Below, one piece after another: positions 17,228 through 25,978 of a stretch of 64,000 nucleotides of DNA (positions are counted from its first letter, which is position 1; every line of letters begins with the position of its first letter). This stretch comes from Kineococcus rubinsiae (GTDB lineage: Bacteria > Actinomycetota > Actinomycetes > Actinomycetales > Kineococcaceae). A program made the position numbers and the translations under genes. The notes under the pieces were generated by a model. It saw nothing but the letters and a program-made list of their open reading frames with translations, was not told where the DNA came from and did not search any database. The DNA lies in contig NZ_VWPY01000002.1 of assembly GCF_011839805.1 (NCBI RefSeq), positions 186,001 through 250,000 on the forward strand, written 5' to 3'.

Positions 17228-18754
17228 ATGACCACCACTACGACCGCACCGGCGAGCACGACGCCTCAGATCGCGATCAACGACATCGGGTCGGCTGAGG
17301 ACTTCCTCGCCGCGGTCGATGCCACCATCAAGTACTTCAACGATGGTGACATCGTCTCGGGCACCATCGTGAAGGTCGACCGTGACGAGGTCCTCCTCGA
17401 CATCGGGTACAAGACCGAGGGCGTCATCCCCTCGCGCGAGCTCTCCATCAAGCACGACGTCGACCCCAACGAGGTCGTGGGCGTCGGTGACGAGGTCGAG
17501 GCCCTCGTCCTCCAGAAGGAGGACAAGGAAGGCCGGCTGATCCTGTCCAAGAAGCGCGCTCAGTACGAGCGCGCCTGGGGCACGATCGAGGCCAAGAAGG
17601 AAGCCGACGAGGTCGTCGAGGGCGTCGTCATCGAGGTCGTCAAGGGCGGCCTCATCCTGGACATCGGTCTCCGCGGCTTCCTGCCCGCGTCGCTGGTCGA
17701 GATGCGCCGCGTGCGCGACCTGCAGCCCTACGTGGGCAAGACGATCGAAGCCAAGATCATCGAGCTGGACAAGAACCGCAACAACGTGGTCCTGTCCCGC
17801 CGCGCCTGGCTCGAGCAGACCCAGTCCGAGGTCCGCCAGAACTTCCTCACGACCCTGCAGAAGGGTCAGGTCCGCTCCGGCGTCGTCTCCTCGATCGTCA
17901 ACTTCGGTGCGTTCGTCGACCTGGGCGGCGTGGACGGCCTCGTGCACGTCTCCGAGCTGTCCTGGAAGCACATCGACCACCCGTCCGAGGTCGTCGAGGT
18001 GGGCCAGGAGGTCACCGTCGAGGTCCTCGACGTCGACATGGACCGCGAGCGCGTCTCCCTGTCGCTGAAGGCGACCCAGGAAGACCCGTGGCAGCAGTTC
18101 GCCCGGACCCACGCGATCGGTCAGGTCGTGCCGGGCAAGGTCACCAAGCTCGTGCCGTTCGGTGCGTTCGTCCGCGTGGACGACGGCATCGAGGGCCTCG
18201 TGCACATCTCCGAGCTGGCCGAGCGCCACGTCGAGGTGCCCGAGCAGGTCGTCCAGGTGAACTCCGACATCTTCGTCAAGGTCATCGACATCGACCTCGA
18301 GCGTCGCCGGATCTCCCTGTCGCTCAAGCAGGCGACCGAGTCGCTGGCCGCGGCCGGCGACGAGTTCGACCCGTCGCTGTACGGCATGGCGGCGGACTAC
18401 GACGAGCAGGGGAACTACAAGTACCCCGAGGGCTTCGACCCCGAGACCAACGACTGGCTCGAGGGCTACGACACCCAGCGCGAGGCGTGGGAGACGCAGT
18501 ACGCCCTGGCGCACGAGCGCTGGGAGGCCCACAAGAAGCAGGTCGCCGAGGCCGCCGAGGCCGAGGCGAAGGCCGAGGCCGAGGGCACGAACGTCGCCCC
18601 GGCCGCGAGCTCGAGCAGCTCCAGCAGCAGCTCGTCCTCGTCGTCGTCCTCGACGCCGTCGTCCTACACGTCCGAGGCTCCCGAGGCGGGCGGCACGCTC
18701 GCCTCCGACGAGGCCCTCGCGGCGCTGCGCGAGAAGCTCACCGGCGGCAACTGA
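17228..18754 (+). CDS. rpsA: 30S ribosomal protein S1
   Basis: A 508-residue ribosomal protein S1 with four S1 RNA-binding domains at roughly 36-104, 121-190, 206-276 and 293-362. Examples are GDIVSGTIVKVDRDEVLLDIG and VRSGVVSSIVNFGAFVDLGG. It helps the 30S subunit engage mRNA. Four domains is the actinobacterial number (six in E. coli). The C-terminal tail is acidic, Glu/Ala-rich, then holds 15 consecutive serines (codons 18608-18652) before the conserved end SDEALAALREKLTG. Codon use is noticeably less GC-extreme than in its neighbours, as expected for high expression. Confidence 0.97.
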   Translation: MTTTTTAPASTTPQIAINDIGSAEDFLAAVDATIKYFNDGDIVSGTIVKVDRDEVLLDIGYKTEGVIPSRELSIKHDVDPNEVVGVGDEVEALVLQKEDKEGRLILSKKRAQYERAWGTIEAKKEADEVVEGVVIEVVKGGLILDIGLRGFLPASLVEMRRVRDLQPYVGKTIEAKIIELDKNRNNVVLSRRAWLEQTQSEVRQNFLTTLQKGQVRSGVVSSIVNFGAFVDLGGVDGLVHVSELSWKHIDHPSEVVEVGQEVTVEVLDVDMDRERVSLSLKATQEDPWQQFARTHAIGQVVPGKVTKLVPFGAFVRVDDGIEGLVHISELAERHVEVPEQVVQVNSDIFVKVIDIDLERRRISLSLKQATESLAAAGDEFDPSLYGMAADYDEQGNYKYPEGFDPETNDWLEGYDTQREAWETQYALAHERWEAHKKQVAEAAEAEAKAEAEGTNVAPAASSSSSSSSSSSSSSSTPSSYTSEAPEAGGTLASDEALAALREKLTGGN

Positions 18755-18773
18755 CCTCCGGTGCTCTGATCGA

Positions 18774-18810
18774 CGAGAGCCCCGACCGGCGCTGCCGGTC
18801 GGGGCTCTCG
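18774..18810 (+). terminator. Terminator of rpsA
   Basis: A perfect 17 bp inverted repeat (CGAGAGCCCCGACCGGC) with a GCT loop lies 19 bp after the stop, with tail TGCGTCC. Confidence 0.88.
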
Positions 18811-18902
18811 TGCGTCCGGGCCGTGGTGCGTCGGGCGCTGCTGCGTCCGGGTGCGGAGGCGGTGACGGCTGCGCCGCAGGCGCTGCGAGGTCGTGGTGCC
18901 GC

Positions 18903-20021
18903 TCAGGCGGAGGAGGTCGTGCGGACCTGCGGCGGGACCTCGCCCGCGCCGGCGCGGCCCGGCTCGGGCCGGACGGGGTGCACGTGCAGGCCGGGGGGCG
19001 CCGTGCTGGCGCGCACGACCAGGGCCGGGTTCAGCCCGCCGAGGTCGACGACGCGGTTCGTGATGCGCCCCAGCAGCAGGTGCACGCAGCGGCGGCCGAT
19101 CTCGGCGAAGTCCTGGTGCACGGTCGTCAGCGGCGGGTTGAGGTAGGCGGCCTCGGGGACGTCGTCGAAGCCCACGACGCTGACGTCGCCGGGCACGCTC
19201 AGCCCGTGGTCGACCACGGCGCGGACGGCGCCGATGGCCATGTGGTCGTTGCCCGCGAAGATCGCGGTCGCCCCGGCCGCGAGCAGGCGCCGCCCGCCCA
19301 GGTAGCCGGAGGGGGCCGTCCAGTCGCCGCGCACGGGCGGCGGCACGCGCCGGCCCGCCTCGACCAGCGCGGTGCGCCAGCCGGTGGCGCGCGAGCGGGA
19401 CTCGGCCCAGTCCGCGGGCCCGGCCAGGTGGTGCACGGTCTCGTGGCCGAGCCCCAGCAGGTGCGCGGCGACCGCGCGGGCCGCGGCGACCTCGCCCCAG
19501 TAGGCGTCGGCCACCCCCGCGCCGTCGAGGCCGGGGGCGAGCACGCAGGGGAAGGTCGCCTCGGCGGCCGCGACGGCGGCCTGCGAGGCGTCCTCGGGGA
19601 CGATGGCGACCGCCCCGTCGACGGCCTGGTCGCGCAGCTCCCGCAGCGCCTCGTCGACCGAGGCGGGCTTGAGGTCGCGGACCATGACGACGGCCACGGA
19701 GTAGCCGGCCTCGCGGGCGGCCTCCTGGACCCCCAGCAGGGTCATGGCGGGCCCGTGCAGCGCCGAGCTGGCGGCGACGACGCCGATGCGGCGCGAGCGG
19801 CGGGTGACCAGCGCCCGGGCCGCGGCGTTGGGGCGGTACCCGAGCTCCGCGATGGCGAGCTCGACGCGCTCGCGGGTGCGGCGGGCGACGGCGGGGGAGC
19901 CGTTGACGACGCGGGACACGGTCTGCTGCGAGACACCGGCGCGCTCGGCGACGTCGGCCAGCACGGGCGTTCGCTGGCCCTCGCCGTCCTCCGGGGCACC
20001 GGAGTCGCGGGGCGGAGTCAT
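18903..20021 (-). CDS. LacI-family transcriptional regulator
   Basis: A 372-residue repressor. The N-terminal helix-turn-helix is VLADVAERAGVSQQTVSRVVNG (residues about 19-40) with hinge YRPNAAARALVTRRSRRIGVV. The rest is a sugar-binding periplasmic-like domain. It is divergent from the ChvE-type importer and a LacI-type palindrome lies in between, so it probably represses that operon and is released by an imported sugar. ATG 20021 is preferred over the longer frame to 20222: a CAGGAT -10-like hexamer ends 6 nt before it, and the family N-terminus sits just inside. Effector unknown. Confidence 0.92.
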   Translation of the reverse strand: MTPPRDSGAPEDGEGQRTPVLADVAERAGVSQQTVSRVVNGSPAVARRTRERVELAIAELGYRPNAAARALVTRRSRRIGVVAASSALHGPAMTLLGVQEAAREAGYSVAVVMVRDLKPASVDEALRELRDQAVDGAVAIVPEDASQAAVAAAEATFPCVLAPGLDGAGVADAYWGEVAAARAVAAHLLGLGHETVHHLAGPADWAESRSRATGWRTALVEAGRRVPPPVRGDWTAPSGYLGGRRLLAAGATAIFAGNDHMAIGAVRAVVDHGLSVPGDVSVVGFDDVPEAAYLNPPLTTVHQDFAEIGRRCVHLLLGRITNRVVDLGGLNPALVVRASTAPPGLHVHPVRPEPGRAGAGEVPPQVRTTSSA

Positions 20022-20426
20022 GAGCGCATCCTGACTTCTCGCCCCGTCGACGGCGACGGGGCGGACGGGGGTGCCGGCCCGGGCGGGCCGGCGGGAGCGG
20101 GGGGAGGACACCGGGGCGGCGCGGGAGGCGTCCGTCGCTGGTCGGGGGAAGAGTAGCCCAGCAACCTGGTGGTGGAACCCCTTGCGCGGGTGCCGGTCCG
20201 CCGGACGGGGCACGCAGCGCACGGGGACTGCTCCGCTCGGGGGATCCGGTTGACGGGGCGGGCTGCTAACGCTAACAATGGCTCAGCTGGCCCGCAGTCG
20301 TCGTCCATGGTCGAGGAAGCCGCGGACGCCCTCGTCGGGCTCCCCATCCGCACCGCAGCTGGTGCCCATCCCCCGTCATGAGCCTCGTCGTCCCATGACG
20401 CTCACGAGGTACAGAGGAGTTCCGCC
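20022..20426. other. Divergent regulatory region (405 bp) between LacI gene and sugar importer
   Basis: It holds the leaderless -10 of the LacI gene (20028-20033, minus strand), the importer promoter and operator at 20250-20278, and a leader with inverted repeat GTCATG-N13-CATGAC (20375-20399). A second pair, CCTCGT/ACGAGG (20383-20409), could compete with it. No gene is seen. Confidence 0.6.
20250..20278 (+). promoter_or_regulatory. Promoter and LacI-type operator of the sugar importer
   Basis: TTGACG (20250-20255) and TAACAA (20273-20278) are 17 bp apart. CTGCTAACGCTAACAA (20263-20278) is an imperfect palindrome close to the TTGTTAGCGCTAACAA-type operators of LacI sugar regulators, and covers the -10. 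Confidence 0.6.
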
Positions 20427-21572
20427 GTGAACGTTCGTCGCCCCCTGGCTGTCCTGACCGCCGGCCTGGTGCTGTCCCTGTCCGCCTGTGGCGGTGGTGG
20501 CGCCGGCAGCACCGACGGTGCCAGCAGCTCCTCCGCCAAGCCCGAGGACATCACCGTCGGTGTCGCGATGCCGACCCAGACCTCCGAGCGCTGGATCGCC
20601 GACGGCAAGGCCGTCAAGGAAGGCCTCGAGAAGGCCGGCTACAAGGTCGACCTGCAGTACGCGAACGACGACATCCCCACGCAGGGCCAGCAGATCGACC
20701 AGATGATCACCAAGGGTGACGACCTGCTGATCCTCGCCGCGATCGACGGCACCGCGCTCTCGAGCCAGCTCGACGCCGCCAAGGCCGCGAACATCAAGGT
20801 CATCTCCTACGACCGCCTGATCCGCGACAGCGCGAACGTCGACTTCTACGTCTCCTTCGACAACTACAAGGTCGGCGTCCAGCAGGGCACCGCGCTGCTG
20901 ACCGGCCTCGGGCTACTCAACGCCGACGGGTCCAAGGGCACCGCGACGGGGCCGTTCAACGTGGAGCTCTTCGCCGGCTCGCTGGACGACAACAACGCCG
21001 GGTTCTTCTGGAACGGCGCGTTCGACACGATCAAGCCCTTCATCGACTCGGGCGTCATCAAGATCAAGTCGGGCCAGACGAAGATCGACGAGGCCGCCAC
21101 GCTGCGCTGGCAGCAGGAGGTCGCCCAGAAGCGCATGGAGGACCTGCTGACCTCCGCCTACAGCGACGGCAGCAAGGTCGACGGCGTCCTCAGCCCCTAC
21201 GACGGCATCTCGCGCGGCATCATCACCGCCCTGCAGAACGCCGGCTACGGCGGCAGCGGCAACAAGATGCCGATCATCACCGGCCAGGACGCCGAGATCG
21301 CCTCCGTCAAGCTCATCAACGACGGCGTGCAGTACGCGACGATCTTCAAGGACACCCGCAAGCTCGCCGAGCAGGCCATCACCGTCGCCGAGGCCTACCT
21401 CGACGGCAAGGAGCCCGAGGCGAACGACACCAAGACGTACGACAACGGCGTCAAGGTCGTCCCGTCCTTCCTGCTGCAGTCCGACATCGTCTACAAGGAC
21501 AACATCAAGCCCCTGCTGGTGGACTCCGGCTACTACACCCAGGCCGAGGTCGACGCCGGCCAGGCCAGCTGA
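20427..21572 (+). CDS. chvE: Multiple-monosaccharide ABC transporter, substrate-binding lipoprotein (ChvE-like)
   Basis: A 381-residue sugar-binding lipoprotein. GTG 20427 has a GAGGAG Shine-Dalgarno and a signal peptide ending in lipobox LSLSAC, followed by a Gly/Ser linker. The mature protein has the ChvE-group features VGVAMPTQTSERWIADG, QQIDQMITKGDDLLILAAID, VISYDRLI and SPYDGISRGIITAL. ChvE proteins bind several aldoses (galactose, glucose, arabinose, xylose); the actual ligand is not readable here. A strong hairpin separates it from the ATPase gene, which commonly raises the level of the binding protein. Confidence 0.9.
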   Translation: MNVRRPLAVLTAGLVLSLSACGGGGAGSTDGASSSSAKPEDITVGVAMPTQTSERWIADGKAVKEGLEKAGYKVDLQYANDDIPTQGQQIDQMITKGDDLLILAAIDGTALSSQLDAAKAANIKVISYDRLIRDSANVDFYVSFDNYKVGVQQGTALLTGLGLLNADGSKGTATGPFNVELFAGSLDDNNAGFFWNGAFDTIKPFIDSGVIKIKSGQTKIDEAATLRWQQEVAQKRMEDLLTSAYSDGSKVDGVLSPYDGISRGIITALQNAGYGGSGNKMPIITGQDAEIASVKLINDGVQYATIFKDTRKLAEQAITVAEAYLDGKEPEANDTKTYDNGVKVVPSFLLQSDIVYKDNIKPLLVDSGYYTQAEVDAGQAS

Positions 21573-21587
21573 CCCACCCCGCAACGT

Positions 21588-21619
21588 CGTCCCGCGCCCG
21601 GAAGTCCGGGCGCGGGACG
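21588..21619 (+). terminator. Intercistronic hairpin after chvE-like gene
   Basis: A perfect 14 bp stem (CGTCCCGCGCCCGG) with an AAGT loop lies within the operon. It probably acts as a partial terminator or 3' stabiliser for the binding-protein mRNA. Confidence 0.7.
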
Positions 21620-21674
21620 CGCTGTGCCGCAAGGCATCCCGCGAACCGCTCACGATCGAGGACCCGGCTGGCCG

Positions 21675-23300
21675 ATGACCGACAACATCCTGGAAATGCG
21701 TTCCATCACCAAGACCTTCCCGGGCGTCAAGGCGCTCTCGGACGTCTCGCTCTCGGTCCGCCGCGGTGAGGTCCACGCGATCTGCGGGGAGAACGGGGCC
21801 GGCAAGTCGACCCTCATGAAGGTCCTCTCCGGCGTGTACCCCTTCGGGTCCTACGACGGCGAGATCCACTTCGACGGACAGCTCTCGAAGTTCTCGAACA
21901 TCAGCGACTCCGAGCACGCGGGCATCGCGATCATCCACCAGGAGCTGGCCCTCGTGCCGTTCCTGTCGATCGCGGAGAACCTGTTCCTCGGCAACGAGCG
22001 CAAGGGCCGCGGCGGGCTCATCGACTGGAACCGCGCGAACGGCGAGGCCTCGCGCCTGCTGGCCCGCGTCGGCCTCTCGGAGAACCCCACGACCCCGATC
22101 GGCCAGCTGGGTGTCGGCAAGCAGCAGCTCGTCGAGATCGCGAAGGCGCTCAGCAAGGACGTCAAGCTCCTCATCCTCGACGAGCCGACGGCCGCGCTGA
22201 ACGACACCGACTCGGCGCACCTGCTCGGCCTCCTGCGCCAGCTGCAGGCCGAGGGCATGACCAGCATCATGATCTCGCACAAGCTCAACGAGATCGAGGA
22301 GATCGCCGACACCACGACGATCATCCGCGACGGCCGCACGATCGAGACGTTCGCCATGGCCGGCGAGGCCGTGAGCCAGGACCGCATCATCCGCGGCATG
22401 GTCGGCCGCGACCTCGACAGCCGCTTCCCCGACCGCACGTCGAACCCGGGCGAGGAGGTGCTGCGCGTCGAGCACTGGACCGTGCGCCACCCGCAGCAGG
22501 ACCGACTCGTCGTCGACGACGCCGGGTTCTCCGTCCGCGCGGGCGAGGTCATCGGGATCGCCGGCCTCATGGGCGCGGGCCGCACCGAGCTGGCCATGAG
22601 CGTCTTCGGGCGCTCCTACGGCCGCTACCAGGGCGGGCAGATCTTCAAGCGCGGCGAGCCGATCCAGGCCCGCTCGGTGCAGGAGGCGATCAAGCACGGC
22701 ATCGCCTACGCGACCGAGGACCGCAAGAAGTACGGCCTGAACCTCATCGACGACATCAAGCGGAACATCTCCGCCGCCGCGCTCGACAAGCTCGCCTCCG
22801 GCGGGTTCGTCAACGCGCAGGAGGAGATCCGCGTCGCCGAGGACAGCAAGAAGAGCATGAACATCAAGGCGCCGACCGTGATGTCGCTGACGGGCAAGCT
22901 GTCCGGCGGCAACCAGCAGAAGGTCGTCCTGTCCAAGTGGATCTACTCGGACCCGGACGTCCTGATCCTCGACGAGCCCACGCGCGGCATCGACGTCGGC
23001 GCGAAGTTCGAGATCTACACGATCATCAACCGCCTCGTGGCGGCCGGCAAGGCCGTCATCGTCATCTCCTCGGAGCTGCCCGAGCTGCTCGGCATCTGCG
23101 ACCGCATCTACACCCTGGCCTTCGGCCGGATCACGGGTGAGGTGCAGGTCTCCGAGGCCACGCAGGAGGGCCTGATGAGCCTCATGACGAGGGACCGGAC
23201 GCCGGTCCGCGCCGGGGCGCACAGCGCCTCCGACGCCACGGGCACCGGCACCACGAGCACCACGACCACCCCCGACGACACCCAGGAGCACTCCGCATGA
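21675..23300 (+). CDS. gguA: Sugar ABC transporter ATP-binding protein (GguA-like, two ABC domains)
   Basis: A 541-residue tandem ABC ATPase of the RbsA/GguA sugar-importer class. The first domain has Walker [10 protein letters not shown] and Walker [12 protein letters not shown]. The second has the degenerate [10 protein letters not shown] in place of Walker A, as is normal for this class, then [14 protein letters not shown] and [13 protein letters not shown]. The C-terminal 30 residues are a Thr-rich tail. ATG 21675 is chosen because it opens the conserved [21 protein letters not shown] start. It overlaps the permease gene by 4 bp (ATGA). Confidence 0.93.
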   Translation: MTDNILEMRSITKTFPGVKALSDVSLSVRRGEVHAICGENGAGKSTLMKVLSGVYPFGSYDGEIHFDGQLSKFSNISDSEHAGIAIIHQELALVPFLSIAENLFLGNERKGRGGLIDWNRANGEASRLLARVGLSENPTTPIGQLGVGKQQLVEIAKALSKDVKLLILDEPTAALNDTDSAHLLGLLRQLQAEGMTSIMISHKLNEIEEIADTTTIIRDGRTIETFAMAGEAVSQDRIIRGMVGRDLDSRFPDRTSNPGEEVLRVEHWTVRHPQQDRLVVDDAGFSVRAGEVIGIAGLMGAGRTELAMSVFGRSYGRYQGGQIFKRGEPIQARSVQEAIKHGIAYATEDRKKYGLNLIDDIKRNISAAALDKLASGGFVNAQEEIRVAEDSKKSMNIKAPTVMSLTGKLSGGNQQKVVLSKWIYSDPDVLILDEPTRGIDVGAKFEIYTIINRLVAAGKAVIVISSELPELLGICDRIYTLAFGRITGEVQVSEATQEGLMSLMTRDRTPVRAGAHSASDATGTGTTSTTTTPDDTQEHSA

Positions 23301-24541
23301 GCGGCACCGGCGACCTCCTCAGCAAGGGCCCGGCCACGCCGCCGACGAGCCCGCACACCCCGAAGACGGGCACCGCGAACCCCCTGGTCGCGATGACGCA
23401 GAACCTGCGCACGAGCGGCATCTACATCGCGTTCGTCCTCGTCGTGGCGCTGTTCGCGCTGCTGACCGACGGGCTCTCGCTGAGCCCCGGCAACATCACG
23501 AACATCCTGCTGCAGTACTCCTACGTGCTCGTGCTGGCCATCGGCATGGTCATCGTCATCATCGCCGGCCACATCGACCTCTCCGTCGGCTCGGTGGTCG
23601 CGCTGACCGGCGCGGTCGCGGCGAAGGTGAGCATCTCCGGCGGTCACCCGTGGTGGGTCGGCATCCTCGCCGCCCTCGGCGTCGGCCTGCTGATCGGTGC
23701 GTGGCAGGGCTTCTGGGTCGCGTTCGTCGGGATCCCCGCGTTCATCGTGACCCTGGCGGGCATGCTGCTGTTCCGCGGCCTGACCTACTACGTCCTCGAC
23801 AACGTCTCGCTGTCGCCGTTCCCGGCGCAGTACACCAAGGTCGCCACCGGCTTCATCAACGGCATCATGGGCGGGTACGGCTACGACGCCTTCACCCTGC
23901 TCATCGGCGTGCTGGCCGTCGTCGGCTACGCCGTCAGCCAGGTCCGGACCCGCGTGGCCCGCGTGCGCTACGACCAGGTCGTCGACGCGATGCCGCTGTT
24001 CATCCTGCGCATCGTCCTCATCGCCGTCGTCGTCATGGCGCTGGCGTGGCAGCTCGCCCACAGCCGCGGCCTGCCGGTCGTCCTGATCATCCTGGCCGTG
24101 CTGATCCTGGCCTACTCGGTCGTCACGCGGTCCACGGTCTTCGGCCGCCAGGTCTACGCGATCGGCGGCAACCTCGCCGCGGCCCAGCTGTCCGGCGTGA
24201 ACGTGCGCCGGGTCAACTTCTGGATCTTCGTCAACATGGGCTTCCTCGCGGCCATGGCCGGCGTGATCTTCTCCTCGCGCTCCAACGGCGCCCAGCCCGG
24301 CGCCGGCACGAGCTTCGAGCTCGACGCCATCGCCGCGGCCTTCATCGGTGGCGCGGCCGTCACCGGCGGCATCGGCACCGTCCGCGGCGCGATGGTCGGT
24401 GGTCTCCTCGTCGGCGTGATCTCCAACGGGATGCAGCTGCTCGGCCTCGAGCAGTACCTGCAGCAGGTCATCAAGGGGCTCGTCCTGCTCCTGGCCGTCG
24501 CCTTCGACGTCTACAACAAGCGGCGCGCCGGCGGGCGCTGA
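23297..24541 (+). CDS. gguB: Sugar ABC transporter permease (GguB-like)
   Basis: A 414-residue membrane permease of the RbsC/XylH superfamily. A polar N-terminal tail of about 45 residues is followed by many hydrophobic segments. Family blocks include [36 protein letters not shown] and [20 protein letters not shown]. The long insert around residues 170-260 is typical of the GguB/XylH group and shorter in RbsC. It forms the channel for the ChvE-GguA importer. The stop is followed 31 bp later by a strong hairpin. Confidence 0.92.
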   Translation: MSGTGDLLSKGPATPPTSPHTPKTGTANPLVAMTQNLRTSGIYIAFVLVVALFALLTDGLSLSPGNITNILLQYSYVLVLAIGMVIVIIAGHIDLSVGSVVALTGAVAAKVSISGGHPWWVGILAALGVGLLIGAWQGFWVAFVGIPAFIVTLAGMLLFRGLTYYVLDNVSLSPFPAQYTKVATGFINGIMGGYGYDAFTLLIGVLAVVGYAVSQVRTRVARVRYDQVVDAMPLFILRIVLIAVVVMALAWQLAHSRGLPVVLIILAVLILAYSVVTRSTVFGRQVYAIGGNLAAAQLSGVNVRRVNFWIFVNMGFLAAMAGVIFSSRSNGAQPGAGTSFELDAIAAAFIGGAAVTGGIGTVRGAMVGGLLVGVISNGMQLLGLEQYLQQVIKGLVLLLAVAFDVYNKRRAGGR

Positions 24542-24572
24542 CCCCGCCCCGCACCACCCGTCCCGCAGCACC

Positions 24573-24606
24573 CGTCAGGCCCGGCCGTCCTCGGCCGGGC
24601 CTGACG
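24573..24606 (+). terminator. Terminator of the sugar importer operon
   Basis: A perfect 15 bp stem (CGTCAGGCCCGGCCG) with a TCCT loop. Confidence 0.85.
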
Positions 24607-24657
24607 TGCGTCCGGCCCGTCTCGTCTCCGGCCTGCTGCGTCGCCGGTGGGGCGCAC

Positions 24658-24663
24658 TACGGT
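24658..24663 (+). promoter_or_regulatory. -10 element of leaderless coaE
   Basis: TACGGT ends 7 nt before GTG 24671. The 10-mer at the PafBC-box position reads TCGCCGGTGG, a weaker match than those of the uvr genes. Confidence 0.45.
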
Positions 24664-24670
24664 GGTCGGC

Positions 24671-25855
24671 GTGCTGCGCGTGGGACTGACCGGGGGCATC
24701 GGGGCGGGCAAGTCGACCGTCGCGCGGCGCCTCGCCGAGCTGGGTGCGGTCGTCGTCGACGCGGACCTCGCGGCCCGCGAGGTCGTCGAGCCGGGCACGC
24801 CCGGGCTGGCGGCGGTCGTGGAGCGCTTCGGCGCCGGCGTGCTGACCCCCGAGGGCCGCCTCGACCGGCCGGCGCTGGGCCGCGTCGTGTTCGCCGACGC
24901 CGAGGCGCGGGCGGATCTCAACGCGATCGTGCACCCCCTCGTCGCGGCGCGCCGGGCCGAGCTGGCCGCCGCCGCCCCGGCCGGGGCCGTCGTGGTCGAG
25001 GACGTGCCCCTGCTCGTGGAGACGGGGCTCACCCCGGCGTTCCCGCTCGTCGTCGTGGTGCACGCCGACGTCGCCGAGCGCGAGCGGCGCCTGGTGACCG
25101 AGCGGGGCATGACCCCGGCCGACGCCCGCGCCCGGATCGCCGCCCAGGCCGGTGACGACGAGCGCCGCGCCGCCGCCGACGTGTGGCTGGACAACCCGCG
25201 CCGCGACGGCGGGCCCGACCCGCTGCCCGCGCTCGTCGAGGCGCTCTGGCACGAGCGCCTCGTCCCGTACGCCCGGCACCTGCGGGCGGGGGAGCGGGCG
25301 CCGCGCGCGGCGCAGGCCGTCCTCGTCGCCCCGGACCCGGCGTGGCCCGCCGAGGCCGCGCGGGCCGTCGCCCGGGTGCGCCACGTCGCGAGGGACCGGG
25401 CCCTGTCGGTCGAGCACACCGGGTCCACCGCGGTGCCCGGGCTGCTCGCCAAGGACGTCCTCGACCTGCAGGTGGTCACGGCCGACCTCGCCACCGCGGG
25501 GGAGGTCGCCGACGACCTCCTGGCCGCGGGGCTCGTGCGCTCAGGGGGCCGCTGGTACGACCGGACGCCGGGCGGGACGACCGTCGACAAGGCGTTCGCC
25601 GCCAACGCCGACCCCGGCCGCGCGGTCAACTGCCACGTGCGCCCGGCGACGTCCCCGGTGTGGCGCCACGTCCTGCTCTTCCGCGACCGGCTGCGCGCCG
25701 ACGCGGGAGACCGCGAGGCCTACGCCGCCCTGAAGCAGCGCCTCGCCGCCGCCCCGCACGCGGACGTCGACGCCTATGCGGAGGGCAAGTCGGACTTCGT
25801 CGACGCGGTCCTCGAGCGCGCCGCGGCCACGCTGCCCCCGCCGCAGCTGCCCTAG
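24671..25855 (+). CDS. coaE: Dephospho-CoA kinase fused to a GrpB/UPF0157 domain
   Basis: A 394-residue fusion. Residues 1 to about 200 are dephospho-CoA kinase, the last step of CoA synthesis, with P-loop [17 protein letters not shown], the D-A-D metal site [16 protein letters not shown] and the lid region [12 protein letters not shown]. Residues about 215-390 form a GrpB (UPF0157) nucleotidyltransferase-like domain marked by [20 protein letters not shown] and the conserved CHVRP. This fusion is widespread in actinobacteria, including mycobacteria. GTG 24671 is chosen from the leaderless -10 spacing, and it begins [15 protein letters not shown] directly at the fold. Confidence 0.94.
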   Translation: MLRVGLTGGIGAGKSTVARRLAELGAVVVDADLAAREVVEPGTPGLAAVVERFGAGVLTPEGRLDRPALGRVVFADAEARADLNAIVHPLVAARRAELAAAAPAGAVVVEDVPLLVETGLTPAFPLVVVVHADVAERERRLVTERGMTPADARARIAAQAGDDERRAAADVWLDNPRRDGGPDPLPALVEALWHERLVPYARHLRAGERAPRAAQAVLVAPDPAWPAEAARAVARVRHVARDRALSVEHTGSTAVPGLLAKDVLDLQVVTADLATAGEVADDLLAAGLVRSGGRWYDRTPGGTTVDKAFAANADPGRAVNCHVRPATSPVWRHVLLFRDRLRADAGDREAYAALKQRLAAAPHADVDAYAEGKSDFVDAVLERAAATLPPPQLP

Positions 25856-25949
25856 GCGCCCCGGCGACGGCGCCGGACGGGCCCGTCCCGGGCCGGGGCC
25901 GAGGTCGCCGCGCCGGGCCCCGTTCGCCGGCAGCGAGCGCGCGGGGGTC

Positions 25950-25972
25950 GTGTCGGAGGCTCGTCCTACTCT
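25950..25972 (+). promoter_or_regulatory. uvrB promoter, PafBC-like DNA-damage element
   Basis: GTGTCGGAGG (25950-25959), a 7 nt spacer and TACTCT (25967-25972), 6 nt before the ATG. The 10-mer and the spacing are identical at uvrA and uvrC. Confidence 0.7.
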
Positions 25973-25978
25973 GAGGAC

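Noticed and set aside
20022-20222. N-terminal extension of the LacI regulator
   Set aside because: The 67 added residues are Arg/Pro-rich without homology and cover the leaderless -10 of the gene.
25856-25978. LexA (SOS) box upstream of uvrB
   Set aside because: No TCGAAC-N4-GTTCGA-like palindrome is present; the same is true upstream of uvrA and uvrC.
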